Assembly (NCBI GenBank): GCA_016098155.1
Contig: JAAAJB010000462.1
Coordinates: 1 to 28,591, forward strand
From: Actinomortierella ambigua
Lineage: Eukaryota; Mortierellomycota; Mortierellomycetes; Mortierellales; Mortierellaceae
Length of the DNA stretch: 28,591 nt
Direction of reading: 5' to 3'
Made by a program: the position numbers and the translations under genes
Part shown: positions 1 to 8,199 of the stretch, piece after piece
Numbering within the stretch: the stretch's first letter is position 1
Layout: the number at the start of each line of letters is the position of its first letter
The notes under the pieces: generated by a model
Seen by the model: only the letters and a program-made list of their open reading frames with translations
Database searches by the model: none
Told to the model about the DNA's origin: nothing

Positions 1-341
1 CCCTTCGCGACCGGGAGAAGGATCTTGGCCACGGCGGCGTCTGTCAGGACATTGGGGCCGAGGGTCTTGGCGTAGTCCTCCATATTGCCGCGTGAGCAAT
101 ACTCCATGACTAACGTGAAGACCTCCGGCTCCTCCAGAACATAGTCCAGACGGATAATGTTCGGGTGACAGCCGCCACCGTGGGACACCCGGAGAAACGA
201 GTGCACGTCGATCTCGCGCTGGAGCATCGACCGTGCGTACTCGAACGGGATCTTGACTACCTTGGCCGCTCTGTCAGCCACTGCTTTGCCGGCCTCATAA
301 ACAAGGTACACCTGGCCATATGTGCCTCCACCGACCCTCAT
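1..341 (-). CDS. Protein kinase, N-lobe only (TKL-like, cut by window edge, possibly broken upstream)
   Basis: Read on the minus strand from an ATG at 341, the frame gives a clear kinase N-lobe: a glycine-rich loop (VGGGTYGQVYLV), the ATP-anchoring lysine in AAKVVKIPF, the alpha-C glutamate in LQREIDVHSFL, then HPNIIRLDYV and a hinge-like LVMEYCSRGNMEDY. The catalytic loop and activation segment lie beyond position 1. The family phosphorylates Ser/Thr or Tyr with ATP; substrates are unknown. Upstream of the ATG the same frame keeps a protein-like composition to about 590 but carries in-frame stops (near 427, 494 and 600), so either the true 5' exon is joined by an unseen intron or the 5' part is decayed. 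The start at 341 is therefore provisional: it lies only about four residues before the glycine loop, which is short for this family. Confidence 0.6.
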   Translation of the reverse strand, partial: MRVGGGTYGQVYLVYEAGKAVADRAAKVVKIPFEYARSMLQREIDVHSFLRVSHGGGCHPNIIRLDYVLEEPEVFTLVMEYCSRGNMEDYAKTLGPNVLTDAAVAKILLPVAK

Positions 342-1447
342 GGAAGGGGTGAGGCCAGCAAAGCCAGCCGCGCGGTTGTTGGCACGATCTGCCAAGGGGT
401 TGACTGGCGCCGGCTGCTCTCACAGGCTCAGCAGCGCCTCAGGGCTCAGGGAATTCAGGTGCTCGGCCCACTGGCCGGCCGCGGATGCCACTCCCTAAGC
501 GACAGAGTGAAGGCTGCCGACCGCGCTGGAAAAGGCTGAGCGCCTCGATTCCTTCGAGTCCTCAAGGGGTTTTCCGCAGTACTGGTGAAAAGTGCACGGT
601 CAGAGTGGGCGCTCCGGAAGCTTGAGGGTTGGGGCTGCAGTAGTGCTCGAGTGTGCTCATAGTGGAGCTTCGGGGCCTTGGCAGCTCTGTCGGTGACCCG
701 GCAGAGACCGAGGGGGGCTGTAGAACAGAGGAAAGGCTCCCTTTCTGGAGAAGGGTAATAGGTGTGAGTAGGTCAAGAAGATTGAGATGGTTTATTTTCG
801 GAACCAACTCGAAATAGTTGAGAGATCCATCTGATGGCTGGACCACCAAGCTTATTTTATTCATCTTTTGTCCGTATTCGTTAAGCCTCAAGATCACGTT
901 TTTGGACTTGCATTTGGAGGCCCTTGATCGCCTACCTTCTATACAGCTGAGTCCAGATAAGGGAGGTAGGAAGCCGGGGAGGGGGTATTTGCAAGGAGCA
1001 AGAAGGCAGTCGTATGGACACGATAGCTCCAAGCCTTTCATCCTGCGACACGGATTTCTTTTGATACTTTTATTGCAATGTCTCCCATCGATGCCTGCGT
1101 TGTCGTTTGCGTGGAGGGGTCGACGCTCGAGTTTGTCTCATGCGCCACGATCTCTCATCGAAAACTGCATTCTTTTTTGGCCATCATATCGGGCAACCAC
1201 GCAAAAAAAAAACATTTTACTTTTATTCATTGTGTGCCAATCCTGAATTATTCATTTCCAAGTCGTTCCCCGCTAAAAATCACAAAAGCAGGGTAACTTT
1301 GAATGGTATCTGCTCAACAAAGACAACCATGACCCCCGCTTCCCTTCTCGTAGTTCTGTAGAAAAAGGGGGCGAAGAATAACGCTACGAGAAAACCTTTG
1401 CTTTTTTCCTTGCCTAGAAGGACTAGATGTACTACGAAGACGCGCCT
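342..1447. other. Spacer between kinase fragment and transposase-like gene
   Basis: No convincing gene. A 159-codon minus-strand frame (562-1041) has no recognisable domain and could at most hold a 5' exon of the kinase. Near the right end there is a short perfect inverted repeat, TTCTCGTAG (about 1342-1350) with CTACGAGAA (about 1384-1392), able to form a 9-bp hairpin just downstream of the transposase-like gene. Confidence 0.4.
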
Positions 1448-4089
1448 CTAAATTTCAACACTTGTTGCTGATCTGCACCATACATGATCCCACCATTGAC
1501 TAACAGGGCGTGTGCAAAGTCCAACCACCTCGAAATAGCTCTGCAAATGCGGATCCGAGGGCGATGTCTTGAGTTCCTCGCAGAGGTATGCACTGGGCCC
1601 AATGTCGATATCCAGATTCTTATAGCTGCCCAAGACGCTTTCGACAAACTTCACAGTCTTGTCCGACAACAGATCTCGACCTTGTGCCTCTTTATAGACC
1701 CCATAGAGCCGGTTCCAGGCTGGAGTCGATCCATCCTGTGCAACAAACTCTGGAAGGCTAGACGACTTTTTGATGGCATTCTTGAATTGTTCAAAACATG
1801 CCTGGACGATTTTAACGTCCACTTGTTGCCAAGCCGCCCGATACACATCCCCATCGTGGCTGAAGGGTCCCCCAGTAAAGGTCTCCTGGAAATTCATGGC
1901 CTCGACATGAAGTTTGAACTCGCGGACGATGCCCGTGCGCGTGGGGAGCCAGGCGTTGAGCTGGGCAGGGACAGGCTCTATCCGGACTCGTGGCAATGGT
2001 GGTAGGTTGCCCTGAATCCGCTGCCAGACATTGGAAGGCACAAGCAGCAACACGTCACGATTATCTTGATCCAGCTTATTGCTAAAGGCGCGTAGCCAGT
2101 CTCCAAAGGACAATGGCTGCCAGCCATCGAGGGTACTGACAAGTCGGTCTAGTTCAAGGATGACATGGCACCCCGCATAAAAAGCAAAAAGCAAAAGGGA
2201 AGGGAAGGGAACAGGAGTAAGGAATAAGAAGCCAAATAGAAAGTGGAGTCAAAAAATGGAAATGTCGACTCTCTTTTTCTCCAGTCATTCAATTATCCAG
2301 TTTCACATCTCCATACCCATCCCCTCTGGCAGGCATTATATTGTTGACATGATCCACTTACTGAGCATCACCGGCGCACATCTATGAGTCCCATTGGCAT
2401 TACACATCAGGACGATCGAGACTCCAGGGCCCCTTTTGCATCTGGTATGTTCGTGAAACCTGCGCTCGCTCAAAAGCTCACAATGCTCTCCAGGATGATG
2501 CTCCCGGCAAGGCGGTGTTGCAAACTTGCTTGTCTCGTCTAAAAGGTACACATCATCGTCACGAGCATACTCTTTGAGCGCCGTCCGTAATCTCTGCAGC
2601 GCTCCCTGTAGGACAACATCCTGCTTGGCTTGGAGCAGACTGAGGACATCCCGGCGCCTCAAGGCTTGAGGAATTTGATGGCGACGACTGAGGCTCTCGA
2701 CCCAATTGTGAGGGAATATTACATGCGGGAGGGGCTCAAAACCTAGGGAGATCATCCTATGGGTAGGGAACGCCTGCCACCTCAGCCAGTCCAATGGAAC
2801 CGGTATGAACTGGCCACGCAGGTTTGAGGACCACCGGGCCAGCAGGTCCTCCAGGGGTTTCAATGGGTTTGGTGGCTGAAGACGACAACGGATAGGGCTT
2901 TGCTCTGGATGTTGCTGATCAAATTGGCGGAGGGAGTCCTTGTCGCTGTATATTTTTCTCACGGTCGACTCGCTGATATTTAGGGTTTTGCCCAGCACGC
3001 GTTTGGAAAAAAGGCCCCTGTGCCTCTCGCAAAAGTCAATCGCGTGCACTTTTTGCCGTATAGTAAGGTCCGTCCGAGCTCTTTTTGGCTTCCTAGGCTG
3101 AACAATAGTATCAGAGATAGCATCATGGACAGCGCCAGGTACCGTTGTCTGTGGGTAGTAGAAGTCGAGTGTATCAGTCATTATTTGATGGCGCATCGAT
3201 TCGTACATTTTGCCAAGACAAGGAGCATTGGATATAAACCCTACACTCAAAGGGAGCAGATTCACCAGCACCTGCTGATCCGTGAGCGAGTGCCTTGCCA
3301 TGGATTGTGGTCCTATGATCTGTGCTGTCTGAGACTGAGGAGGCATTGTCGAGGAATTTCTTGTATGCTCTGTTACTCCCTGAATGGGTAGTGTCTGGGC
3401 TACAGGCGGCAGCGACGATGTCGTGTAGTCGTGCGTTGGGTGGACATGCTGAGGTTCAGTGTGCGGATGCAAAGCCATGGGGTCGGCTGGAATTGTATGG
3501 ACTGGGATCAATGGCTGAAAAGTTGCCTCCATAAACATCGTCTGTTGAACCTGGAAGACTGGCTGTGCATGCAAAAAACTATAGAAAAAGAACCCGGGGA
3601 TAACGTTCAGCAAACAGATCGGAGAGAAAAAGAGCATCATATCTAAAGGGGACTAACCTTGCACAAACGCATGCTGCCCTAGGTAGGTAACAGTATGGGC
3701 AATACGGATGAGAAAACATAACTTCTCCAAGGTCCACGGGAGTCGAATCGGTTCCGTGCAACATGATTGCCTCAGGGCCGTGGAATGAGTCGCTATTTGA
3801 TGTGGGTGATGAAGAACATTTGTTAATTGAAAAGTCATGGTGAGACGTTGTTAATAGAAGAACGTGGCAGCTATGAAACCGGATATAATACATTGTCGAC
3901 GCACATGAATGCGGAGTCGCAAGTGTGGAGCTGACTTGAGTCATTAACAGATAGGTTGGACAATAGCTGGGATGGTGGGCAGGTAGCGTAATGCTGGTTA
4001 TATTGTTGTGGGGTGCCTTGAATACAATGCGTCGTTTGCCCCTGGTCGTGGTACCCAGTTATTGGTAGTTCATAATTGTTTTGTTGCAT
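1448..4089 (-). CDS. Pogo/CENP-B-like DDE transposase-derived protein, 4 exons, 745 aa, catalytic residues altered
   Basis: Model on the minus strand: exons 4089-3905, 3792-3658, 3578-2362 and 2148-1448. Every junction keeps phase; donors are GTGCGT (weakest), GTTAGT and GTAAGT, and the sum is exactly 746 codons with stop. The N-terminus is Gln/Asn-rich, followed by a small Cys cluster (HPYCPYCYLPRAACVC). About 3085-2920 encodes a psq/CENP-B-type helix-turn-helix (IRQKVHAIDF..SESTVRKIY), 2870-2675 a second Tc5/CENP-B-type DNA-binding region, and near 2536 the first catalytic Asp (YLLDETSKF). In exon 4, VLLLVPSNVW aligns with the family's VLLLVDN-type second-Asp motif and LPTRTGIVREFK with the third (QPLD.GII..FK); both Asp appear replaced. 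In the family these proteins cut DNA in the nucleus; this one probably binds DNA without cutting. First-intron placement is the least certain part. Confidence 0.65.
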
Positions 4090-4196
4090 ACTGGAGATGC
4101 CAAAATTCCACAGCAGCGAATAGGGCTAGCTAGCACCGGTGAAGAAAGTGACGTGGAACAAGAAGGGGGCAGCAAAGAGACGGTCGATGGGCTGTG

Positions 4197-4205
4197 CTTT
4201 TTATA
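4197..4205 (-). promoter_or_regulatory. TATA box for the pogo/CENP-B-like gene
   Basis: The minus strand reads TATAAAAAG here, about 110 bases before the ATG at 4089. This is a typical TATA position relative to a short 5' UTR and supports 4089 as the gene's start. Confidence 0.5.
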
Positions 4206-4760
4206 CCAGAAATGTAGAGAAGGTCGAGGATACAACTGTCAATTTCAACTAAGCAGCATGTGGCGGAGTGTTAATGAGGTCATATATCCCGTTTGCAGCT
4301 TTTCTGGGGAAAAGGATACGTTCTAGACCGGGCTTAGTACTCAGCAATAAGTGTGGTGTTGTTATGTTCGGTATGTATTTGTCTCTACAAACCATCTGTT
4401 TTCGTTCATTCAATCACGAAGAAGTTTCTCTAGATACCCTGTAGTCCCTGAGCCGTTTTGGTTAATAGTTGAAGGAAACATCAAGCCCTTTTTCTTGCTT
4501 TCTAGTTCTTTTGTTTCTCGATGTCCTCTCATGGCTGTGACATGATGGATCTTAGTTATAGACATGCTCTTCGAACCGTCCATCTATCCTAGTCTATAGT
4601 TTGTTGTGGGAGAGTGGACGCCATGATGAGGCCCCTACAAAGTGCCCGGCTACACTTTTTTCCTGTTAGTTAGTGGTTCTCTTCTTCGTAATTGGACGGG
4701 TATTTTTGACAAGCTGACTGCGGGAAGCCTGAGGCTCGGAAAGTCACATTGTGAAAGATA
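4206..4760. other. Spacer with no recognised gene
   Basis: AT-leaning sequence between the TATA box of the transposase-like gene and the 3' end of the Helitron relic. Only short frames without recognisable motifs are present. The Helitron 3' terminus would be expected here, but I could not assign a CTRR end or terminal hairpin. Confidence 0.35.
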
Positions 4761-4789
4761 GGCAACCTGAAATGTAGAAATGTTGCAGG

Positions 4790-6130
4790 TGAAAATCATT
4801 GTGTGGGATCTGGCCGTTTTGGACGAAGATTTTGAGGTTTTGCGCATCCGGAGCGGGCAACATTGAGTTGTCGATGAGTAAAGACGGGAGTGTAAATAGC
4901 GGTAGAGTCAACATGGTGGAGTGTTTGGCCCTGATACTTGTTGATAGGCATGGTGAATGCCGGCTTTACAGGGAACTGGAGCCTGTGGAATCTGACGGGA
5001 TATGTGTTTCGTCAGATTGGATGAGCGGTATCTTAGGTGGGTTGATGATTTCCTCTTAAAAGAATCGGTAGTGATCTCTGCGGTAATGATTCTTTTGCTA
5101 AGGCCACGAACGATCAGGCGAGTGCCATTGCAGAGACGGAGATTTGGGTTGATGCTGCGAAAAGGCATTGTGGGCTGGTCGAGTTTTAGCCGCAGTTTGT
5201 AAGGGCTAGACCATCCTCTCTCAACACCGCAGCCTCTTCGTCCCCGTTGGCTGCGCTGTCGACTCCTCTTTGAGCCCAAGCCTCGTGTGCCACCTCAGTT
5301 CCTCCTTGAGCTTCTTCGTTGACTTCGTCTCCGTAGTCGCTGATGTTGTCCTGTTCCTGCCCCCCTCTCAGTGTTCCTGTAGTCCTTGTATGTCCAACCA
5401 TGCTCGCCCCTAGGATACACGAGGATGTATTGTAACGGCTCGTATAGCGTGGAGGCCTCAGCGACATGTTTGAGCTTTCCATCATGGCTCTTGATGGCAA
5501 AATATCTGAAGCCAGCAGGTTTCCCGGTGTCGGCTGGAATGAGAACGGCATTCTCGTTGGACGTCGGAAAATCATACTGCCACCGCGCTCCCATTCTGCG
5601 GTCATCCGATCCTTTGAGCAGGATTTTCAGCGGAGCGGCCTCGCCTCCTTCGCGTTGCAGAATAGCCGTGCAGATGGATTGATCCCAGAAAAGAGAAGCT
5701 GCAGTCTGGTGAACACATTTCTAGCAAGGTCAGCGAAGTTGGTGGTGCGTCCCTTTTTTACGGGCCACAGAAGAGGGTTGTATTCGCCAGCACGCATCTA
5801 CAATGGTGCGTCACTTTATTCGGTCATGGGCGTTGTCGAGGATGTAGGTCTGAGCAAAATCAGGCGGCACACTCGGATGAGGCCAAAGCGAACCGACCCT
5901 GTGTACGACAGCCCCTTGAATCCTGTATGTATAAGCGCCTTGCTCATGATTCACCAAAGCATGGTCAATGTTGGCACCAATCGACGTGAATGACATTGAG
6001 CTATTGTGCTCCTGATGTTGTGCACAAAACTCTGGTCTCTTGCCAGGAGGCCCAGGGTGTCGGCTTGAGGATCCAGTGGAGGTAAACTGGTGATCAGTCC
6101 TGCTAGTGACTAGTACCGGGACTGTCGCAT
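4790..6130 (-). pseudogene. Helitron (RepHel) relic, frameshifted and internally deleted
   Basis: Minus-strand frames read in order give pieces of a Helitron replicase-helicase. At 6100-5810 is the conserved N-region: LPPLDPQADTLGLL with FVHNIR, then after a frameshift SFTSIGANIDHAL, YTYRIQGAVVHRVGSLWP and FAQTYILDN. At 5690-5395 come YDFPTSNENAVLIPAD and EPLQYILVYPRGEHGW. The sequence then jumps to the C-terminal Pif1-type helicase at 5215-4800: LRLKLDQPTMPFRSI, LCNGTRLIV, then after another frameshift LQFPVKPAFTMPINKYQGQT and NLKIFVQNG. The HUH nuclease core and most helicase motifs are absent, so roughly two thirds of a normal protein has been deleted around 5220-5300. Helitrons move by rolling-circle replication in the nucleus; this copy cannot encode an active enzyme. 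Family assignment is secure; outer ends are not defined. Confidence 0.85.
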
Positions 6131-6150
6131 TCTGGTACACAAGGTCACGT

Positions 6151-7012
6151 ATTGGTACTACCGTACCATGGTATACCAGTGGGCTTAGAAATTTGTTGGT
6201 GATGTATGCCCTGTGTCTTTTGTTTCAGACTTCTTTCTTGGCCGTTTTTATGTGATTTTGGCCATTTTCGTATGATCTAAGATGCCGTTTTGGTGAGGGC
6301 TATAGATGGGGTCCAGACCGAATACTTGCTTATCGCCGTAATCCGAAATATCGTATGCATGGATTTGCTAATCCTTCAAACGTCAAGCTATCAATCCGTG
6401 TACACGCGCCTAGTGCGACCTTCGGGCTTTGGGTTGCGGTTGGAAGCATTCTAGCTTGTTTCTGATTGGCTAACGACATGATGGATTGCGACGCGAAATC
6501 GCCCAAAGAATTGGCCAAGACTAGCTTGGCTTTCGCACAACACTTCAAGTGACGCCAAAGGCGACGACGACGAATATGCAAGCAAGGGCAACCAGAATCA
6601 AGGATATGTGGGTGGCGCGACTTCAGAAGCGGATAGAGTACCAGAAAATCGAAGAAAGCGTGCCAAAGGGAGATGAGTTGGATCGGTACTTCGGCTGAAG
6701 TATTCGATTAGGGACGTCCTTCAGTTGTGGAAGGCACACCGCCAGGAGTACCTTACGCTTGCTCGCCTTGCTAGAGAGTACCTCTCCATTCAAGCGTCAT
6801 CGATGGAGAGCGAGCGTCTGTTTAGTTATCTTGCACACGTCGTACCAAAGAAACGTACCCGTCTAGGAGACGATGCTATTGAAGACATTGTTTTCTGTCA
6901 TTACACAAAGATTGTACGACAGCAACATACAGACTACTGACTATGGTACGTACCGGTGCGCAAGAAAAGTTGTGGGTAAAGTATCAGTACGCCGGAGTAT
7001 ACAGGTACCAAT
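6151..7012. mobile_element. Candidate extent of a truncated hAT element with GTACC-rich inverted ends
   Basis: ATTGGTAC at 6151-6158 is mirrored by GTACCAAT at 7005-7012, and both ends carry further related motifs (CGTACCAT at 6162-6169 against ATGGTACG near 6943-6950; GTATAC near both ends). The enclosed 862 bp hold the hAT coding relic. I see no matching 8-bp target duplication at these borders, so the exact limits are a guess. The left end abuts the 5' side of the Helitron relic. Confidence 0.3.
6576..6940 (+). pseudogene. hAT transposase, C-terminal fragment with frameshift
   Basis: Plus frame from 6576 reads to GDELDRYF and hits TGA at 6696-6698. One frame over, the sequence continues as RDVLQLWKAHRQEYLTLARL, then AREYLSIQASSMESERLFS and KKRTRLGDDAIEDIVF, ending at TGA 6938-6940. 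This is the hAT C-terminal dimerisation domain, whose hallmarks are the SxxSERLFS block and the W-K-x(n)-LA-R-L spacing. The frameshift lies at about 6690. The catalytic RNase H-like core and BED zinc finger that precede this region in full-length hAT transposases are not recognisable upstream, so this is a non-functional relic. hAT enzymes act by cut-and-paste in the nucleus. Confidence 0.8.
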
Positions 7013-7919
7013 CACTAGGCAAAATCACCTCGTCCTTGGCACAGCGTATCAAAAACTTTGGAGGTTTTTTGAACGATGCCTTGATGCGCTCACAGAGCCA
7101 TATCAAAGCATTGCAGTGTGGACATTGCATTCTTTGTCTTACATAGTGGCGATGATCTTTGATGCACATATATCACTTACCATCGCTTCGCGAAATGATG
7201 GCTGTCTGACGATGTGGTGGGTTCTACTGAGGAGGGAATGGCAGAAAAATGAGTGCATGGAGGGAGAAAAGAGTACACGGTGACGTTGGTGAAGTGTACT
7301 CACCTTTGGCGAACAGCCGGCCTGGCGATGACATCTACAGCCGCAACGTCCTCTGCTCCCACTACGTCTCCTGTTTGCTGCGCTAACTAATAGCGTGACG
7401 TGGCGATCTCTCCCGCGCGCAACGGGGAGATCGACATGAGCTGTCACAATAGCGTCCGTTGTCTTTGTTACATCAGGTATTGCCTCTGTCGTTTCTCGAA
7501 GGCGTGGCGGATGTCCTCTCTTGCGCACAACGACAGAAGGAAGCATCAATACATTTCTGTGGGAGACCTCTCTTGCGGAGAATGTCAGGAGTCTCGAGGT
7601 GAGAAACAGAATGGCTTCTACAATGTCGGGATCAGGAGAAGGAGAGTGTACATCAAACACACACCGTGCGGATGGAGCGTAGGGCAATCGGAGAAGTACC
7701 AGGGTTTCCAAACTCTATCAAAGTCAGCAGAAGAGTATGAGGAAAGGTATCTTTCGTCCTATAAAACGTTGAATTTGGACAGGTTTTTCAAATTCCGCTG
7801 TGAGTTCGGCACCCACACGATGCACAACACACATGAGCGTACCTGCACATTTGGATTTGCTCTTATCGTGCTGGCGGACGCGACGGGCAGGGATGGAAGC
7901 ACGATGAGCACCAAAATGG
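7013..7919. other. Spacer upstream of dynamin-like gene; no firm gene
   Basis: Two overlapping frames cover this stretch on opposite strands (plus 7400-7924; minus 7711-7139), neither with a recognisable domain or good start. The minus frame ends near a GTGAGT donor-like site at about 7304, so a small spliced minus-strand gene cannot be excluded. A TATAAAA motif occurs at about 7760 on the plus strand. Confidence 0.3.
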
Positions 7920-7927
7920 TATAAATA
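7920..7927 (+). promoter_or_regulatory. TATA box of dynamin-like gene
   Basis: TATAAATA lies about 280 bases before the ATG at 8200. That distance includes a 146-nt 5'-UTR intron, so the spliced leader would be around 100 nt. Confidence 0.6.
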
Positions 7928-8044
7928 TACACCTTAGTAACTCCTCAACGCCCCGCCAAACATCCAGCCAATACGCCTCTACTCCATTCCTCATAGACCA
8001 GCCTCGCTGTTCGTCTTGCATATTTCGACTGACAGTTTGTCAAG

Positions 8045-8190
8045 GTACGGTATATGATGCTTCTCCATACACTTTACAGTTGCTGCTCCACTTTACAAAG
8101 AAGTGCATATCGTTTATCCATCTTCATTTGTGTTGTCATTTGCCTAATCAGCTTTGCGTCTTTTTTGTCTCATCTTTATTGATCGTACAG
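8045..8190 (+). other. Probable 5'-UTR intron of dynamin-like gene
   Basis: GTACGG donor at 8045 follows TTTGTCAAG; a pyrimidine-rich stretch leads to GTACAG ending at 8190, nine bases before the ATG. The open frame that crosses this intron is hydrophobic and unlike dynamins, which is why the start was not placed upstream. Confidence 0.5.
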
Positions 8191-8199
8191 CCTGCCGTC

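Noticed and set aside
5466..5993. Plus-strand 175-codon frame
   Set aside because: It is antisense to the Helitron N-region, which gives clear family motifs on the minus strand.
7139..7711. Minus-strand 190-codon frame upstream of the dynamin-like gene
   Set aside because: No ATG at its beginning, no domain, and an overlapping plus-strand frame of similar quality; left as unassigned spacer.
8080..8199. An N-terminal extension of the dynamin-like protein from the upstream open frame
   Set aside because: It crosses a probable 5'-UTR intron (8045-8190), does not start with ATG, and encodes hydrophobic sequence unlike dynamins.
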